DNA of 9,098 bases from a bacterium (GTDB lineage Bacteria; Thermosulfidibacterota; Thermosulfidibacteria; Thermosulfidibacterales; JALWSI01), in contig JALWSI010000022.1 in assembly GCA_027080315.1 (NCBI GenBank), positions 1 to 9,098 of the forward strand. The letters run 5' to 3'. Shown here in pieces: positions 1-7,033 of the stretch. The position numbers were made by a program, and so were the translations under genes. A model generated the notes under the pieces. That model made no database searches. It was not told the origin of the DNA and saw only the letters and a program-made list of their open reading frames with translations. Position 1 is the stretch's first letter; each line of letters begins with the position of its first letter.

Positions 1-1371
1 CCCGACGAGGGCAGAAACGCAGAGGTTGCCCGGGAGATGGTTGAGGAGGGTCACTGGTTGCCACCTACCCTCAACGGTGAGGTTAGATACCAGAAGCCCC
101 CGCTCTACTACTGGCTTGTGGCCTCATCCTTTAAGGCCTTTGGTAAAGGGGAGTTCCCCGCGAGGCTTCCCTCTGCCCTGGCGGCTATGCTCTGCGTATT
201 CGCAACGGTGTTGCTGGGCAGAAGGATCTTGGGACTTCAGAGGGGTCTATGGGCAGGGGTGATTCTCTCCACTTCCCTAATCTTTGCAGTCTATTCCCAC
301 ATCGTCATCTTTGACATGGTGCTCACTCTATTGATTCTCGCGTCAATCGCTCTCTTCTATCTGGGGCTTATTGGGGAGAGACCCTGGTACCTACGCCTCT
401 CTGCCCTCTTTGCAGCCCTGGCCTTTCTCACCAAGGGGCCCATCGGCGTTCTCATACCCGCCATGGCCTTGGTTCCGGTGATGATCTATCGTGGGGCCAA
501 GGGGGAGCCAATGAGAATACCCTGGCTCTCCATGTCGCTCATTTTCGTGGTGGTGGCCCTGCCAACCTACCTTGTGGCAGAGATACGGGCCCCGGGTTAC
601 TGTTACCACTTCTTCTGGGAGGAGAACGTGCTGCGTTACCTCACCCCAAGATTCCACCGGGAAGGCCCCGTTTTCTACTACCTGTTGGTGATCTTAGCGG
701 GGCTATTCCCCTGGACCTGGATGCTCAAGGATCTTCCCTCAACGGTTAGTAAGATGAAGCGTGAGAAGATGGAGGTTCTTATTCTGCTGGGCTCTTGGAT
801 ACTGCTGCCCACCCTTTTCTTCACCCTCTCCCACTCCAAGCTGCCCCATTACATACTGCCCACCTTCCCCGGTTGGGCCCTCATGCTGGCAGATGGCCTG
901 CCGGAGATGGTCACAGTCCAGGCAAAGAGAAGGATTCTCACCACCCTTGGGGCGGCTGGTGTTCTCTATGCCGGGGGACTCTTGTTTATCACCTATCCTG
1001 TGGCTCTCTACCACTCGGCAGCCCCTGTTCTTCAAAGGGCGTCACTGAAACCAGAAGTTCCCCTGGTCGCCTTTAAGGCAAAGAGATACTCTTTGGCCTT
1101 CTACACCGGCAGAAGGCTATTGGCCGTGGAAAATAAAGGGGGTATGGAGAGAACCATAAAGGAGATGGAGTCCCTCTATCTCTTCACAAAGAACAAGGAG
1201 AGGAGGGTGAGGTATATTGAGACCCTTGCCCGCCAGGCAGGTAAAAAGGTGGAGGTGCTTGGAAAGTCACCGCGCTATTTGCTGCTGTTGGTGGTGAGAG
1301 ATGGCTCGGATTCTTCAGAAAAGATCTCCCGCTACCACCTACCCAAAGACCTGTCCAAGAACAAAACTTAG
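1..1371 (+). CDS. ArnT/PMT-like membrane glycosyltransferase, 5' end cut by window edge
   Basis: The reading frame is open from base 1, so the gene begins upstream. The ATG at 37 is internal, because the family's most conserved segment lies partly before it. Visible codons (456) start with PDEGRNAEVAREM, then LNGEVRYQKPPLYYWL. This is the first periplasmic loop of GT-C enzymes of the ArnT/PMT_2 type, with the catalytic-type Asp-Glu at visible residues 2-3. Later family-like stretches are IVIFDMVLTLL, FLTKGPIGVLIPA, FFWEENVLRYL and KLPHYILPTFPGWALM, between many hydrophobic helices, followed by a more polar C-terminal part. Known members move a sugar from an undecaprenyl-phosphate carrier to lipid A or another acceptor on the outer face of the inner membrane. 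Donor and acceptor cannot be read from this sequence. About 20-30 N-terminal residues with the first membrane helix are probably missing. It may or may not be co-transcribed with the next genes; no terminator is visible after it. Confidence 0.88.
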   Translation, partial: PDEGRNAEVAREMVEEGHWLPPTLNGEVRYQKPPLYYWLVASSFKAFGKGEFPARLPSALAAMLCVFATVLLGRRILGLQRGLWAGVILSTSLIFAVYSHIVIFDMVLTLLILASIALFYLGLIGERPWYLRLSALFAALAFLTKGPIGVLIPAMALVPVMIYRGAKGEPMRIPWLSMSLIFVVVALPTYLVAEIRAPGYCYHFFWEENVLRYLTPRFHREGPVFYYLLVILAGLFPWTWMLKDLPSTVSKMKREKMEVLILLGSWILLPTLFFTLSHSKLPHYILPTFPGWALMLADGLPEMVTVQAKRRILTTLGAAGVLYAGGLLFITYPVALYHSAAPVLQRASLKPEVPLVAFKAKRYSLAFYTGRRLLAVENKGGMERTIKEMESLYLFTKNKERRVRYIETLARQAGKKVEVLGKSPRYLLLLVVRDGSDSSEKISRYHLPKDLSKNKT

Positions 1372-1410
1372 GGAACTCTAACCAGATTTGACTTGCTCAG
1401 CCTTAGGTAT

Positions 1411-1440
1411 ATTGGTATTACCAATTATTGGTAAGGTCAG
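1411..1440. promoter_or_regulatory. Predicted FadR/PdhR-type (GntR family) operator in front of lrgA
   Basis: Positions 1411-1425 read ATTGGTATTACCAAT, a perfect 6-3-6 palindrome. It matches the TTGGT-N3-ACCAA pattern known for PdhR, LldR and related FCD-domain GntR regulators. A further ATTGGT at 1427-1432 pairs with the preceding half-site as TTACCAAT-T-ATTGGTAA (1418-1434), so three half-sites alternate in orientation. A possible -35 box, TTGACT, lies at 1388-1393; the -10 region it would need falls on or beside the palindrome, so a bound regulator should block RNA polymerase. No convincing -10 was found at normal spacing. The third gene of the operon downstream encodes a regulator of exactly this class, which makes autoregulation the simplest reading. 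Binding itself is inferred. Confidence 0.82.
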
Positions 1441-1473
1441 ATTCAAGGTTTGGGTTTAAGGAGGTGGCGAGAG

Positions 1474-1812
1474 ATGGAGATCTACCGTGGGTTGGCCATT
1501 ATTCTTGGGTTTCTCTTCTCGGGACAGGCTATATCCAAGTTCACCCATATTCCTGTGCCGGGAAGCGTTCTGGGTATGATCTTTCTCACCTTGGCCCTCA
1601 TGACAGGGGTGGTGAAGCTTGAGCACGTGGAAGAGGTGGGAACCTTTCTCATCAGAAACATGAGCGTTATGTTCATCCCTCCGGGAGTGGGGGTGGTGGT
1701 TTACTGGTCGCTGGTGAAGAGAGACCTTCTTCCAATCTCTGTGGCTCTGGTGGTGAGCTTTGTTCTCACCGTTGTCCTCACCGCCAAGGTGGTTGAGCTA
1801 ATAAGGAGGTGA
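1474..1812 (+). CDS. LrgA/CidA family small membrane protein
   Basis: The predicted protein has 112 residues, mostly in four hydrophobic helices, typical of the LrgA/CidA family (holin-like, about 110-140 residues). Family-like segments are GFLFSGQAISKFTHIPVPGSVLGMIF near the N-terminus, split by a short polar turn, and RNMSVMFIPPGVGVVVYW in the middle. The ATG at 1474 is preferred to a TTG at 1450 because AAGGAGG at 1459-1465 sits eight bases before it and the family N-terminus starts there. LrgA acts with LrgB. The pair was first described as modulating murein hydrolase export and cell lysis. In some Firmicutes the homologous pair (PftAB) is a pyruvate transporter. The stop TGA is four bases before the lrgB ATG, so the two are translated together. 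The operator upstream and the regulator downstream favour a transport role for a small organic acid, but the substrate is unproven. Confidence 0.9.
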   Translation: MEIYRGLAIILGFLFSGQAISKFTHIPVPGSVLGMIFLTLALMTGVVKLEHVEEVGTFLIRNMSVMFIPPGVGVVVYWSLVKRDLLPISVALVVSFVLTVVLTAKVVELIRR

Positions 1813-1816
1813 TGTA

Positions 1817-2503
1817 ATGGGCAGCTTTGGGATCTTTGTAACCATATTTCTATTCTACGGTTTCTCAAAGCTCTTTGAGAAGGGCAAAAAGTTCTACCTC
1901 AATCCCATTCTTTTAAGCATAGTCACCATCTCCCTTTTTCTGAAAAGTACGGGAATCAGCTACGACTATTACATGAAGAGTGCCAGGTTTCTCTTCTTTC
2001 TGCTGGGTCCAGCGGTGGTCTCTCTCTCTATCCCTCTCTACAAAGAGAGAGAGACCATAAAGTCTTACGCCAAAGAGATCGTGGTTGGCATACTCTTCGG
2101 TGGCATGGTGGCTGCACTTTCAGCCGTATTGATCGCCAAGTTCCTGGGAGCCGACAAAACCGTGGTCTTGAGCATAGCCCCCAAGAGCGTCACCACCGCC
2201 ATTGCCATTGGAATAAGCGACAAGATAGGTGGTATTCCTGCACTTACGGCGGTTCTGGTTATCATCACCGGGATAATGGGCAACGCCGTGGGGGTAGAGG
2301 TGTTGAATCTGGCCAGAATTAAAGACCGTGTGGCGAGAGGACTTGGTATGGGGGTCACCTCTCACGGTCTGGGGACCGCCAGAATCATTCTTGATGACGA
2401 GCTGAGTGGGGCGGTTAGTGGGCTCTCAATAGCCCTCAATGGCATATACACCTCTTTCATGCTTCCCTACCTCATGGTGTTACTCATGAGGTTCTTTAAC
2501 TAA
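1817..2503 (+). CDS. LrgB/CidB family membrane protein
   Basis: This 228-residue protein has about six or seven hydrophobic segments and is full length for the LrgB/CidB/YohK family. Diagnostic stretches are LGPAVVSLSIPLYK (around residues 63-76), APKSVTTAIAIGIS (around 121-134), GIMGNAVG and the SHGLGTARI motif (around 182-190). The start at 1817 is supported by AGGAGG at 1804-1809. A competing ATG at 1812 is followed at once by TAA and lies too close to the Shine-Dalgarno. LrgB is the larger partner of LrgA; together they form an inner-membrane complex implicated in pyruvate uptake or export, or in lysis control. The stop is nine bases before the GntR regulator gene, which places that regulator in the same transcript. 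Confidence 0.92.
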   Translation: MGSFGIFVTIFLFYGFSKLFEKGKKFYLNPILLSIVTISLFLKSTGISYDYYMKSARFLFFLLGPAVVSLSIPLYKERETIKSYAKEIVVGILFGGMVAALSAVLIAKFLGADKTVVLSIAPKSVTTAIAIGISDKIGGIPALTAVLVIITGIMGNAVGVEVLNLARIKDRVARGLGMGVTSHGLGTARIILDDELSGAVSGLSIALNGIYTSFMLPYLMVLLMRFFN

Positions 2504-2512
2504 GGTGGATCC

Positions 2513-3268
2513 ATGTTCAAAAAGATAAGACCTAAGCGGATAAGCGACGAGATAGTTGAGCATATCCGTGAGCTTATCCTTGATGGCAAACTGAAGCCCG
2601 GAGACCAGCTACCCCCAGAGAGGGAGCTGGCCCTCAAGATGGGGGTGAGCCGACCTGTGGTGAGGGAGGCCATAATAAGGCTCATAGACATGGGCTATTT
2701 AGAGAACCTTCAGGGAAGGGGCACCTTTGTTAGGTCCATAACAGACGACTACATTAAGAATCCTCCCATCCACGACCTTCTCAACAAGGGGGCAATGGCC
2801 CTTCCAGAGATCGTTGAGGTGCGCAAGATCTTTGAGACCTGGGCCGCAGCCACCGCGGCCCTTAGGGCCACCCATAGGGAGCTGGAGCAGATGGAGGAGT
2901 ATCTGGGGGAGATGGAGGATGCCAAGAATCGGGGAGAGCTTGGCCATGTGGCAGATGCCAACTTTCATCTGGCCATCTCTTATGCCACCCACAACACCTT
3001 GCTTATTCACCTTATGAACAGCATCTACGAGATGATAGAGCAGGTTACCTACGAGATTGGCGTGAAGATGTACAACGATCCCCAGAGTTATCAAGACCTT
3101 TTTGATCAGCACGTGGCTATCTTTAAAGCCATAAAAGAGAAGGATCCTGATGGGGCATACATAAAGATGCTCAACCACATGCACTACATAGAGACAGAGA
3201 TCAGAAGGCAGTTGAAAGGCACCACAAGGTTCCAGGCCTCGGTTTACCCATTGTACAGAAAGGTCTGA
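2513..3268 (+). CDS. FadR/PdhR-subfamily GntR transcriptional regulator
   Basis: The 251-residue protein has an N-terminal winged helix-turn-helix (residues 8-75, with KPGDQLPPERELA and the recognition stretch SRPVVREAI, then the wing QGRGTFV). An all-helical FCD effector domain follows (about 97-235). Asp148, His152, His200 and His222 fit the D-x3-H...H...H metal site of FCD regulators that sense small carboxylates, such as the pyruvate and lactate regulators. E. coli FadR lacks this site. The ATG at 2513 is preceded by AAGGTGG. As third gene of the lrgAB operon, and with a perfect PdhR-like operator upstream of lrgA, it most likely represses its own operon and is released by a small acid. 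The last 15 residues are not conserved-looking. The effector is inferred from family membership, not shown by the sequence. Confidence 0.93.
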   Translation: MFKKIRPKRISDEIVEHIRELILDGKLKPGDQLPPERELALKMGVSRPVVREAIIRLIDMGYLENLQGRGTFVRSITDDYIKNPPIHDLLNKGAMALPEIVEVRKIFETWAAATAALRATHRELEQMEEYLGEMEDAKNRGELGHVADANFHLAISYATHNTLLIHLMNSIYEMIEQVTYEIGVKMYNDPQSYQDLFDQHVAIFKAIKEKDPDGAYIKMLNHMHYIETEIRRQLKGTTRFQASVYPLYRKV

Positions 3269-3348
3269 AGGTGTGCTCTGGGTTGGAGTATGAGAGGAGA
3301 CTCTTCCACCATGTTTTCCATAGGCTTAGAGGCTTTTAATTAAGGGGC
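3269..3348. other. Convergent intergenic gap, no terminator recognised
   Basis: Eighty bases separate the stop codons of the GntR regulator (+) and the response regulator (-). Such a gap should stop transcription from both sides. I see only weak pairing, a TTAATTAA palindrome in an AT-rich patch around 3336-3345, and no GC-rich hairpin with a T-run. Termination here is probably Rho-dependent or leaky. Confidence 0.4.
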
Positions 3349-4674
3349 TTAGGTTAATTTAGAGGGTTTAATCTCGTACTTCTTCATCTTGTACTGAAGC
3401 ATCCTTCTCGTGATGCCGAGCCTCTCGGCTGCTTTGGTCTGGTTTCCTCCACACTCCTGCAAGGCCTGGGTGATCATCTCTCTCTCCAGGTTCTCCACCA
3501 TGTCTATGAGGGAGCCCGGTTGGGTTTTGGGGCTTATTCCCTCTTTGAGCCAGTGGGGAAGGTGTCTCTCTGTTAACACCTTCTCCCCTTCCTCACACAG
3601 GGCTAAGGCGCTCTCAATGGCGTTCTCCAGCTCCCTCACGTTTCCCGGCCATGTGTGCCCAACGAGGATCTCCATGGCACGGCGGGAGACCTTCTCTACC
3701 TTAACCCCTGTGCGCACCCCGTACTTCTTGATGAAGTGGGAGACCAGGTGGGGTATATCCTCTCTTCGCTCCCTTAATGGAGGGATTGGGATCTCCATCA
3801 CCCTTAGCCGATAGAACAGGTCTCTTCTGAAAGCGTCTTCTTCAACAAGCCTGTTCAAATCCTTGGTGGTTGTGGCTATGATTCTCACCTTGGGAGACTC
3901 TGAGACCCGTTGCTCTTCAAGAAAGCGGAGCAGCCTTGCCTGTACCTCCAAAGAGAGCTCGTCAACCTGGTCAAGCAATAGGGTGCCTCCCTCTGCCAGG
4001 TCTATCTTGCCCTTTGCAGTCCCTTCTCCAAAGAGCTCCTCTTCAACCCTCTGGGGTTCCAAGAAGGCGCAGTCAACCAAGGTGAAGGGCCCATGGCTAC
4101 GGGGGCTTGTGGAGTGGATAACCTTGGCAACAAGCTCTTTGCCAACCCCCGTTTCTCCCACCAGAAGAAGGGGGGTATCAACCTGGGACGCCTTTCTTAT
4201 GATGGGGATGAGATTTGACATGGCTGGGCTCTCCGCCACTATGGAGAACTCCCGATAGAGGGTGCTGAGAGAGGCTTTAAGGGCTATGTTCTCCTTGGTT
4301 ATCCTTTGGAGCTTGAGGGCCCGGGAGACCACGATCTTGAGTTGATCAACGTCAACCGGTTTCAGAATGTAGTCAAAGGCTCCCAGTTTCATGGCCTTAA
4401 CAGCGGTTTCCACGGTTCCAAAGGCTGTTAGCAGAATCACAGGAACCTCAGACGAGAGCTTCCGTATCCCTTCAAGCAGAGAGAGCCCGTCTCCCCCTGG
4501 CATTTTAAGGTCGGTGATCACAAGCTCGTAGTCCCCTTCCTTGAAACGTTGCAGGGCCTTTTCACCGCTTGTGGCGGTATCTACCACATAGCCCTCGTCC
4601 ATGAGGTGCAGGGACATCACCTTGCAGAAGTGGGGCTCATCATCCACCAGAAGCAACCGGGCTTTCTCTTCCAT
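3349..4674 (-). CDS. NtrC-family response regulator lacking the GAFTGA loop
   Basis: The protein has 441 residues in the usual three-part layout. The receiver domain (about 5-118) has acidic pocket D11/D12, phospho-acceptor D55, T83 and K105. The AAA+ domain (about 143-375) has Walker A GETGVGKE at 173-180, arginine fingers R283 and R289, and a sensor II WPGNVREL with R348. The Fis-type helix-turn-helix lies at about 408-434. Two parts are abnormal. Between ELFG (214-217) and GGTLLLD (229-235) there are only about a dozen residues, and GAFTGA, which contacts sigma-54, is absent. The Walker B pair is D235-Q236 instead of Asp-Glu. It is therefore probably a phosphorylation-controlled DNA-binding regulator that does not open sigma-54 promoters, perhaps sigma-70-dependent like the GAFTGA-less NtrC of Rhodobacter capsulatus. 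No histidine kinase lies in the window. The ATG is 14 bases from the nearest AGGAGG, an unusually long gap. Confidence 0.93.
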   Translation of the reverse strand: MEEKARLLLVDDEPHFCKVMSLHLMDEGYVVDTATSGEKALQRFKEGDYELVITDLKMPGGDGLSLLEGIRKLSSEVPVILLTAFGTVETAVKAMKLGAFDYILKPVDVDQLKIVVSRALKLQRITKENIALKASLSTLYREFSIVAESPAMSNLIPIIRKASQVDTPLLLVGETGVGKELVAKVIHSTSPRSHGPFTLVDCAFLEPQRVEEELFGEGTAKGKIDLAEGGTLLLDQVDELSLEVQARLLRFLEEQRVSESPKVRIIATTTKDLNRLVEEDAFRRDLFYRLRVMEIPIPPLRERREDIPHLVSHFIKKYGVRTGVKVEKVSRRAMEILVGHTWPGNVRELENAIESALALCEEGEKVLTERHLPHWLKEGISPKTQPGSLIDMVENLEREMITQALQECGGNQTKAAERLGITRRMLQYKMKKYEIKPSKLT

Positions 4675-4717
4675 AACCAGAGAGGTGGCCTCCTTACCGT
4701 TTTAGATTCCTCTTCAA

Positions 4718-4746
4718 AGGATACCCTTTGTGGTCTTAAAAGACAA
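4718..4746 (-). promoter_or_regulatory. Possible sigma-70 promoter of the response regulator gene
   Basis: On the minus strand TTGTCT (4746-4741) and TATCCT (4723-4718) are separated by 17 bases. The start codon lies about 44 bases downstream of the -10 box. Each box is a partial match to consensus, so this is a candidate only. No -24/-12 sigma-54 element (GG-N10-GC) was recognised in the divergent region. Confidence 0.35.
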
Positions 4747-4790
4747 AATGTGTGGAGCATATCCATTTTTCAATCTTCTCTTTGGTGCAA

Positions 4791-4820
4791 TTGACACTTA
4801 CTTAAGGCTTTACCTATACT
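4791..4820 (+). promoter_or_regulatory. Strong sigma-70 promoter for glyQ
   Basis: TTGACA (4791-4796) is a perfect -35 box. TATACT (4815-4820) is a five-of-six -10 box, with an 18-base spacer. Transcription would start near 4827, leaving a short leader with AGGAGG at 4845-4850 before the glyQ ATG. There is no room for a T-box or other large leader element. This should be the main promoter of the glyQ-CNNM-hemL operon. Confidence 0.8.
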
Positions 4821-4860
4821 CACAGTACCGGCGCACGAGGAAGAAGGAGGAGCTGCAAAG

Positions 4861-5766
4861 ATGATGACATACCAAGAGGTGGTTATCGCCTTAGAGAGGT
4901 TCTGGGCAGAGAGAAACTGCATTATTCAGCAGCCTTACGATGTAGAGGTGGGGGCTGGGACCATGAATCCCGCCACCCTTCTCAGGGTGCTTGGCCCTGA
5001 GCCCTGGAGGGTGGCCTACGTTGAACCCTCTCGCAGACCCACAGACGGTAGATATGGAGAGAACCCCAACAGGCTGCAGCACTACTACCAGTATCAGGTG
5101 ATATTGAAGCCTTCTCCTGTTGATGTTCAGGAGCTTTACCTGGACAGTCTTCGGGCGCTGGGAATAGACCCCATGAAGCACGACATAAGGTTTGTTGAAG
5201 ACGACTGGGAGTCTCCCACCCTTGGAGCCTGGGGCATTGGATGGGAGGTGTGGCTGGATGGAATGGAGATCACCCAGTTCACCTACTTTCAGCAGGCTGG
5301 AGGGATAGACCTGAAGCCCGTATGCGTGGAGCTAACCTATGGGCTTGAGCGTATTGCCATGTATATTCAGGGAGTTGACAGCGTCTTTGACCTTGTGTGG
5401 GCAGACAATGTGACCTACGGAGACGTTCACCACCAAGGTGAGGTGGAATGGTCTCACTTCAACTTTGAAGAGGCTGACGTGGCAATGCACTTCAAGATGT
5501 TTGAGATGTGCGAAGAGGAGTCTCGCCGTTTGATTGAGAAGGGGCTTGTGTTGCCCGCTTACGACTACTGTCTCAAGTGCTCTCACCTCTTCAACATACT
5601 TGATGCCCGTAACGCCATAAGCGTGAAGGAACGCACCTCTTACGTGGCCCGGGTGCGCCAGCTGGCCAGGGCCTGCGCCGAGGCCTATGTGAAGCAGAGA
5701 GAAGAGATGGGCTTCCCTCTGCTTGCCAAGGGGGCCTTTGGCTACAAACCCAGGGAGGCTGAGTAG
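4861..5766 (+). CDS. glyQ: Glycyl-tRNA synthetase alpha subunit
   Basis: This 301-residue protein aligns by eye along its whole length with bacterial GlyQ. Visible signatures are [19 protein letters not shown] (about 21-39), [20 protein letters not shown] (44-63) followed by RYGENPNR, the long [18 protein letters not shown] block, and [20 protein letters not shown]. It is the class II catalytic subunit of the alpha2beta2 enzyme, which activates glycine and charges tRNA-Gly in the cytoplasm. It needs the beta subunit GlyS for tRNA binding and activity. AGGAGG lies ten bases before the ATG at 4861; a second ATG at 4864 is an equally possible start. In most bacteria with this enzyme type glyS follows directly, but here a membrane-protein gene does, so glyS must lie elsewhere. 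The C-terminus overlaps the ribosome-binding region of the next gene. Confidence 0.97.
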   Translation: MMTYQEVVIALERFWAERNCIIQQPYDVEVGAGTMNPATLLRVLGPEPWRVAYVEPSRRPTDGRYGENPNRLQHYYQYQVILKPSPVDVQELYLDSLRALGIDPMKHDIRFVEDDWESPTLGAWGIGWEVWLDGMEITQFTYFQQAGGIDLKPVCVELTYGLERIAMYIQGVDSVFDLVWADNVTYGDVHHQGEVEWSHFNFEEADVAMHFKMFEMCEEESRRLIEKGLVLPAYDYCLKCSHLFNILDARNAISVKERTSYVARVRQLARACAEAYVKQREEMGFPLLAKGAFGYKPREAE

Positions 5767-5768
5767 AG

Positions 5769-7019
5769 ATAGACTGGGTTCCACTTTTAGCGGTTCTGCT
5801 CATACTGCTTGAGGGGTTCTTCTCGGGTACCGAGATGGCCCTCATCTCGTGCAGCCCCATCAGACTCAAGAGGCTTGCAGAAGAGGGGAAGGGGAGGGCT
5901 GCGTATAGGTTTGTGGAGGATCCAGACACCCTCTTTGGAACCACCTTGCTGGGAACGAATCTGTGCGTGGTGCTTAACTCCTCTTTGATCACCTGGTATC
6001 TTCACTCTCGCTTTCACTTTGGCTCTGAGCTCTACACCACTTTGATACTCTCTCCCCTTGTGCTTCTCTTCGGAGAGATGCTTCCCAAGGCCTATGCCCA
6101 GGCCCACGCCGAAAGGGTTAGCCTTGCCATGGCGCCTCCTCTAAGGGTCTTTTCCAAGATCTTCTCCCCTGTGAGCAGCGTTATTCTCTTTGCCGCCAGG
6201 CTTCTGTCTCCTGGAAATGGGGACGAGAAGAGGGAGAGCCTTCTGGTGAAGAAGGATGAGCTGAGAATCCTGCTTGATCGCCACTTTGAGGGCAGCGACA
6301 TACTTGAGGAAGAGAAAGAGCTCATCAAGAACATCTTCTCTTTTGGAGAGGTGAGGGTGAGGGAGGCCATGAAGCCTCTAATAGAGGTTGTGGCTCTAAG
6401 CGAGGATGACACCGTTTCAAAGGCTGCAAGGCTAATCCAAGAAAGGGGGTTTTCCCGCCTTCCCGTATATTCTGGCAATATCTTTAGAATCATAGGCATA
6501 GTTTCGGTTTACGACATTATGGAGGCAGAAGACGGAAACCTCAAGGTGAGAGAGTTTCTTAGAAACACCTTGTTCGTGTCTGAGTTCACCTATGTTGATG
6601 AGCTTTTGAGGCGAATGCAGATGGAGAAACAGGTTATGGCCGTTGTGGTGAACGAACACGGGGCATGCGTGGGTATCATCACTATTGAGGACATACTTGA
6701 GGAGCTTGTGGGGGAGATAGAGGACGAGTACGACCTATCCCTATCAAGGGGGGAAAAGAGGATTGAGAAGGTGAAGGGCGGATACGTGGTAGATGCCCGA
6801 ATAGAGCTTGATCTACTTGAGGAGAAGCTGGGGCTGAAGTTTGAGAAGAGGGACGTTTATGAGACCTTGGCGGGACACATCTTGTTCCACACGGGGTTTA
6901 TCCCAGAAGAGGGATCAAGGATAACCTTGGACGGCGTCACCATGTACATTCAGGAGACAACCGAGAGAAGTGTGAGAAAGGTGTTCATTCCTGAGATGTC
7001 TTGCTCAGTTAAGCTGTGA
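5769..7019 (+). CDS. CNNM/CorC-type transmembrane protein with CBS domains (predicted ATA start)
   Basis: Domains in order (numbering from the ATA) are a DUF21/CNNM membrane domain (about 1-145), a CBS pair (about 190-312) and a C-terminal CorC_HlyC domain (about 325-410). Clear motifs are LLILLEGFFSGTEMAL in helix 1, LLGTNLCVVLNSS, the FGEMLPK motif, and EHGACVGIITIEDILEELVGEI at the end of the second CBS. Family members are linked to Mg2+ or divalent cation efflux, or appear as TlyC/HlyC-like proteins. Length would be 416 residues. The first usable ATG is at 5835, but starting there removes helix 1 and its conserved EGFFSGTE segment. The frame upstream is open only to a TGA at 5760-5762 and holds no ATG, GTG or TTG. 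AGGGAGG at 5752-5758 sits ten bases before ATA at 5769, giving (M)DWVPLLAVLL. I place the start there, with moderate certainty. The stop is 14 bases before hemL. Confidence 0.85.
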   Translation: MDWVPLLAVLLILLEGFFSGTEMALISCSPIRLKRLAEEGKGRAAYRFVEDPDTLFGTTLLGTNLCVVLNSSLITWYLHSRFHFGSELYTTLILSPLVLLFGEMLPKAYAQAHAERVSLAMAPPLRVFSKIFSPVSSVILFAARLLSPGNGDEKRESLLVKKDELRILLDRHFEGSDILEEEKELIKNIFSFGEVRVREAMKPLIEVVALSEDDTVSKAARLIQERGFSRLPVYSGNIFRIIGIVSVYDIMEAEDGNLKVREFLRNTLFVSEFTYVDELLRRMQMEKQVMAVVVNEHGACVGIITIEDILEELVGEIEDEYDLSLSRGEKRIEKVKGGYVVDARIELDLLEEKLGLKFEKRDVYETLAGHILFHTGFIPEEGSRITLDGVTMYIQETTERSVRKVFIPEMSCSVKL

Positions 7020-7033
7020 ATGGGGAGGAAGCT

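Noticed and set aside
391-657. Minus-strand open frames inside the glycosyltransferase gene and similar long shadow frames inside the other genes
   Set aside because: They lie opposite well-conserved coding sequence, have no plausible ribosome-binding sites or protein features, and have the skewed composition expected of antisense frames.
1812-1819. ATG-TAA minimal start-stop element directly before the lrgB start
   Set aside because: It arises from the overlap of the lrgA stop with the Shine-Dalgarno region, and its ATG is only two bases from AGGAGG, so it is unlikely to be used.
4733-4744. GTCTT-AA-AAGAC palindrome next to the response regulator promoter
   Set aside because: A five-base-arm palindrome is expected by chance in this intergenic region, and nothing repeats it nearby, so an operator cannot be claimed.
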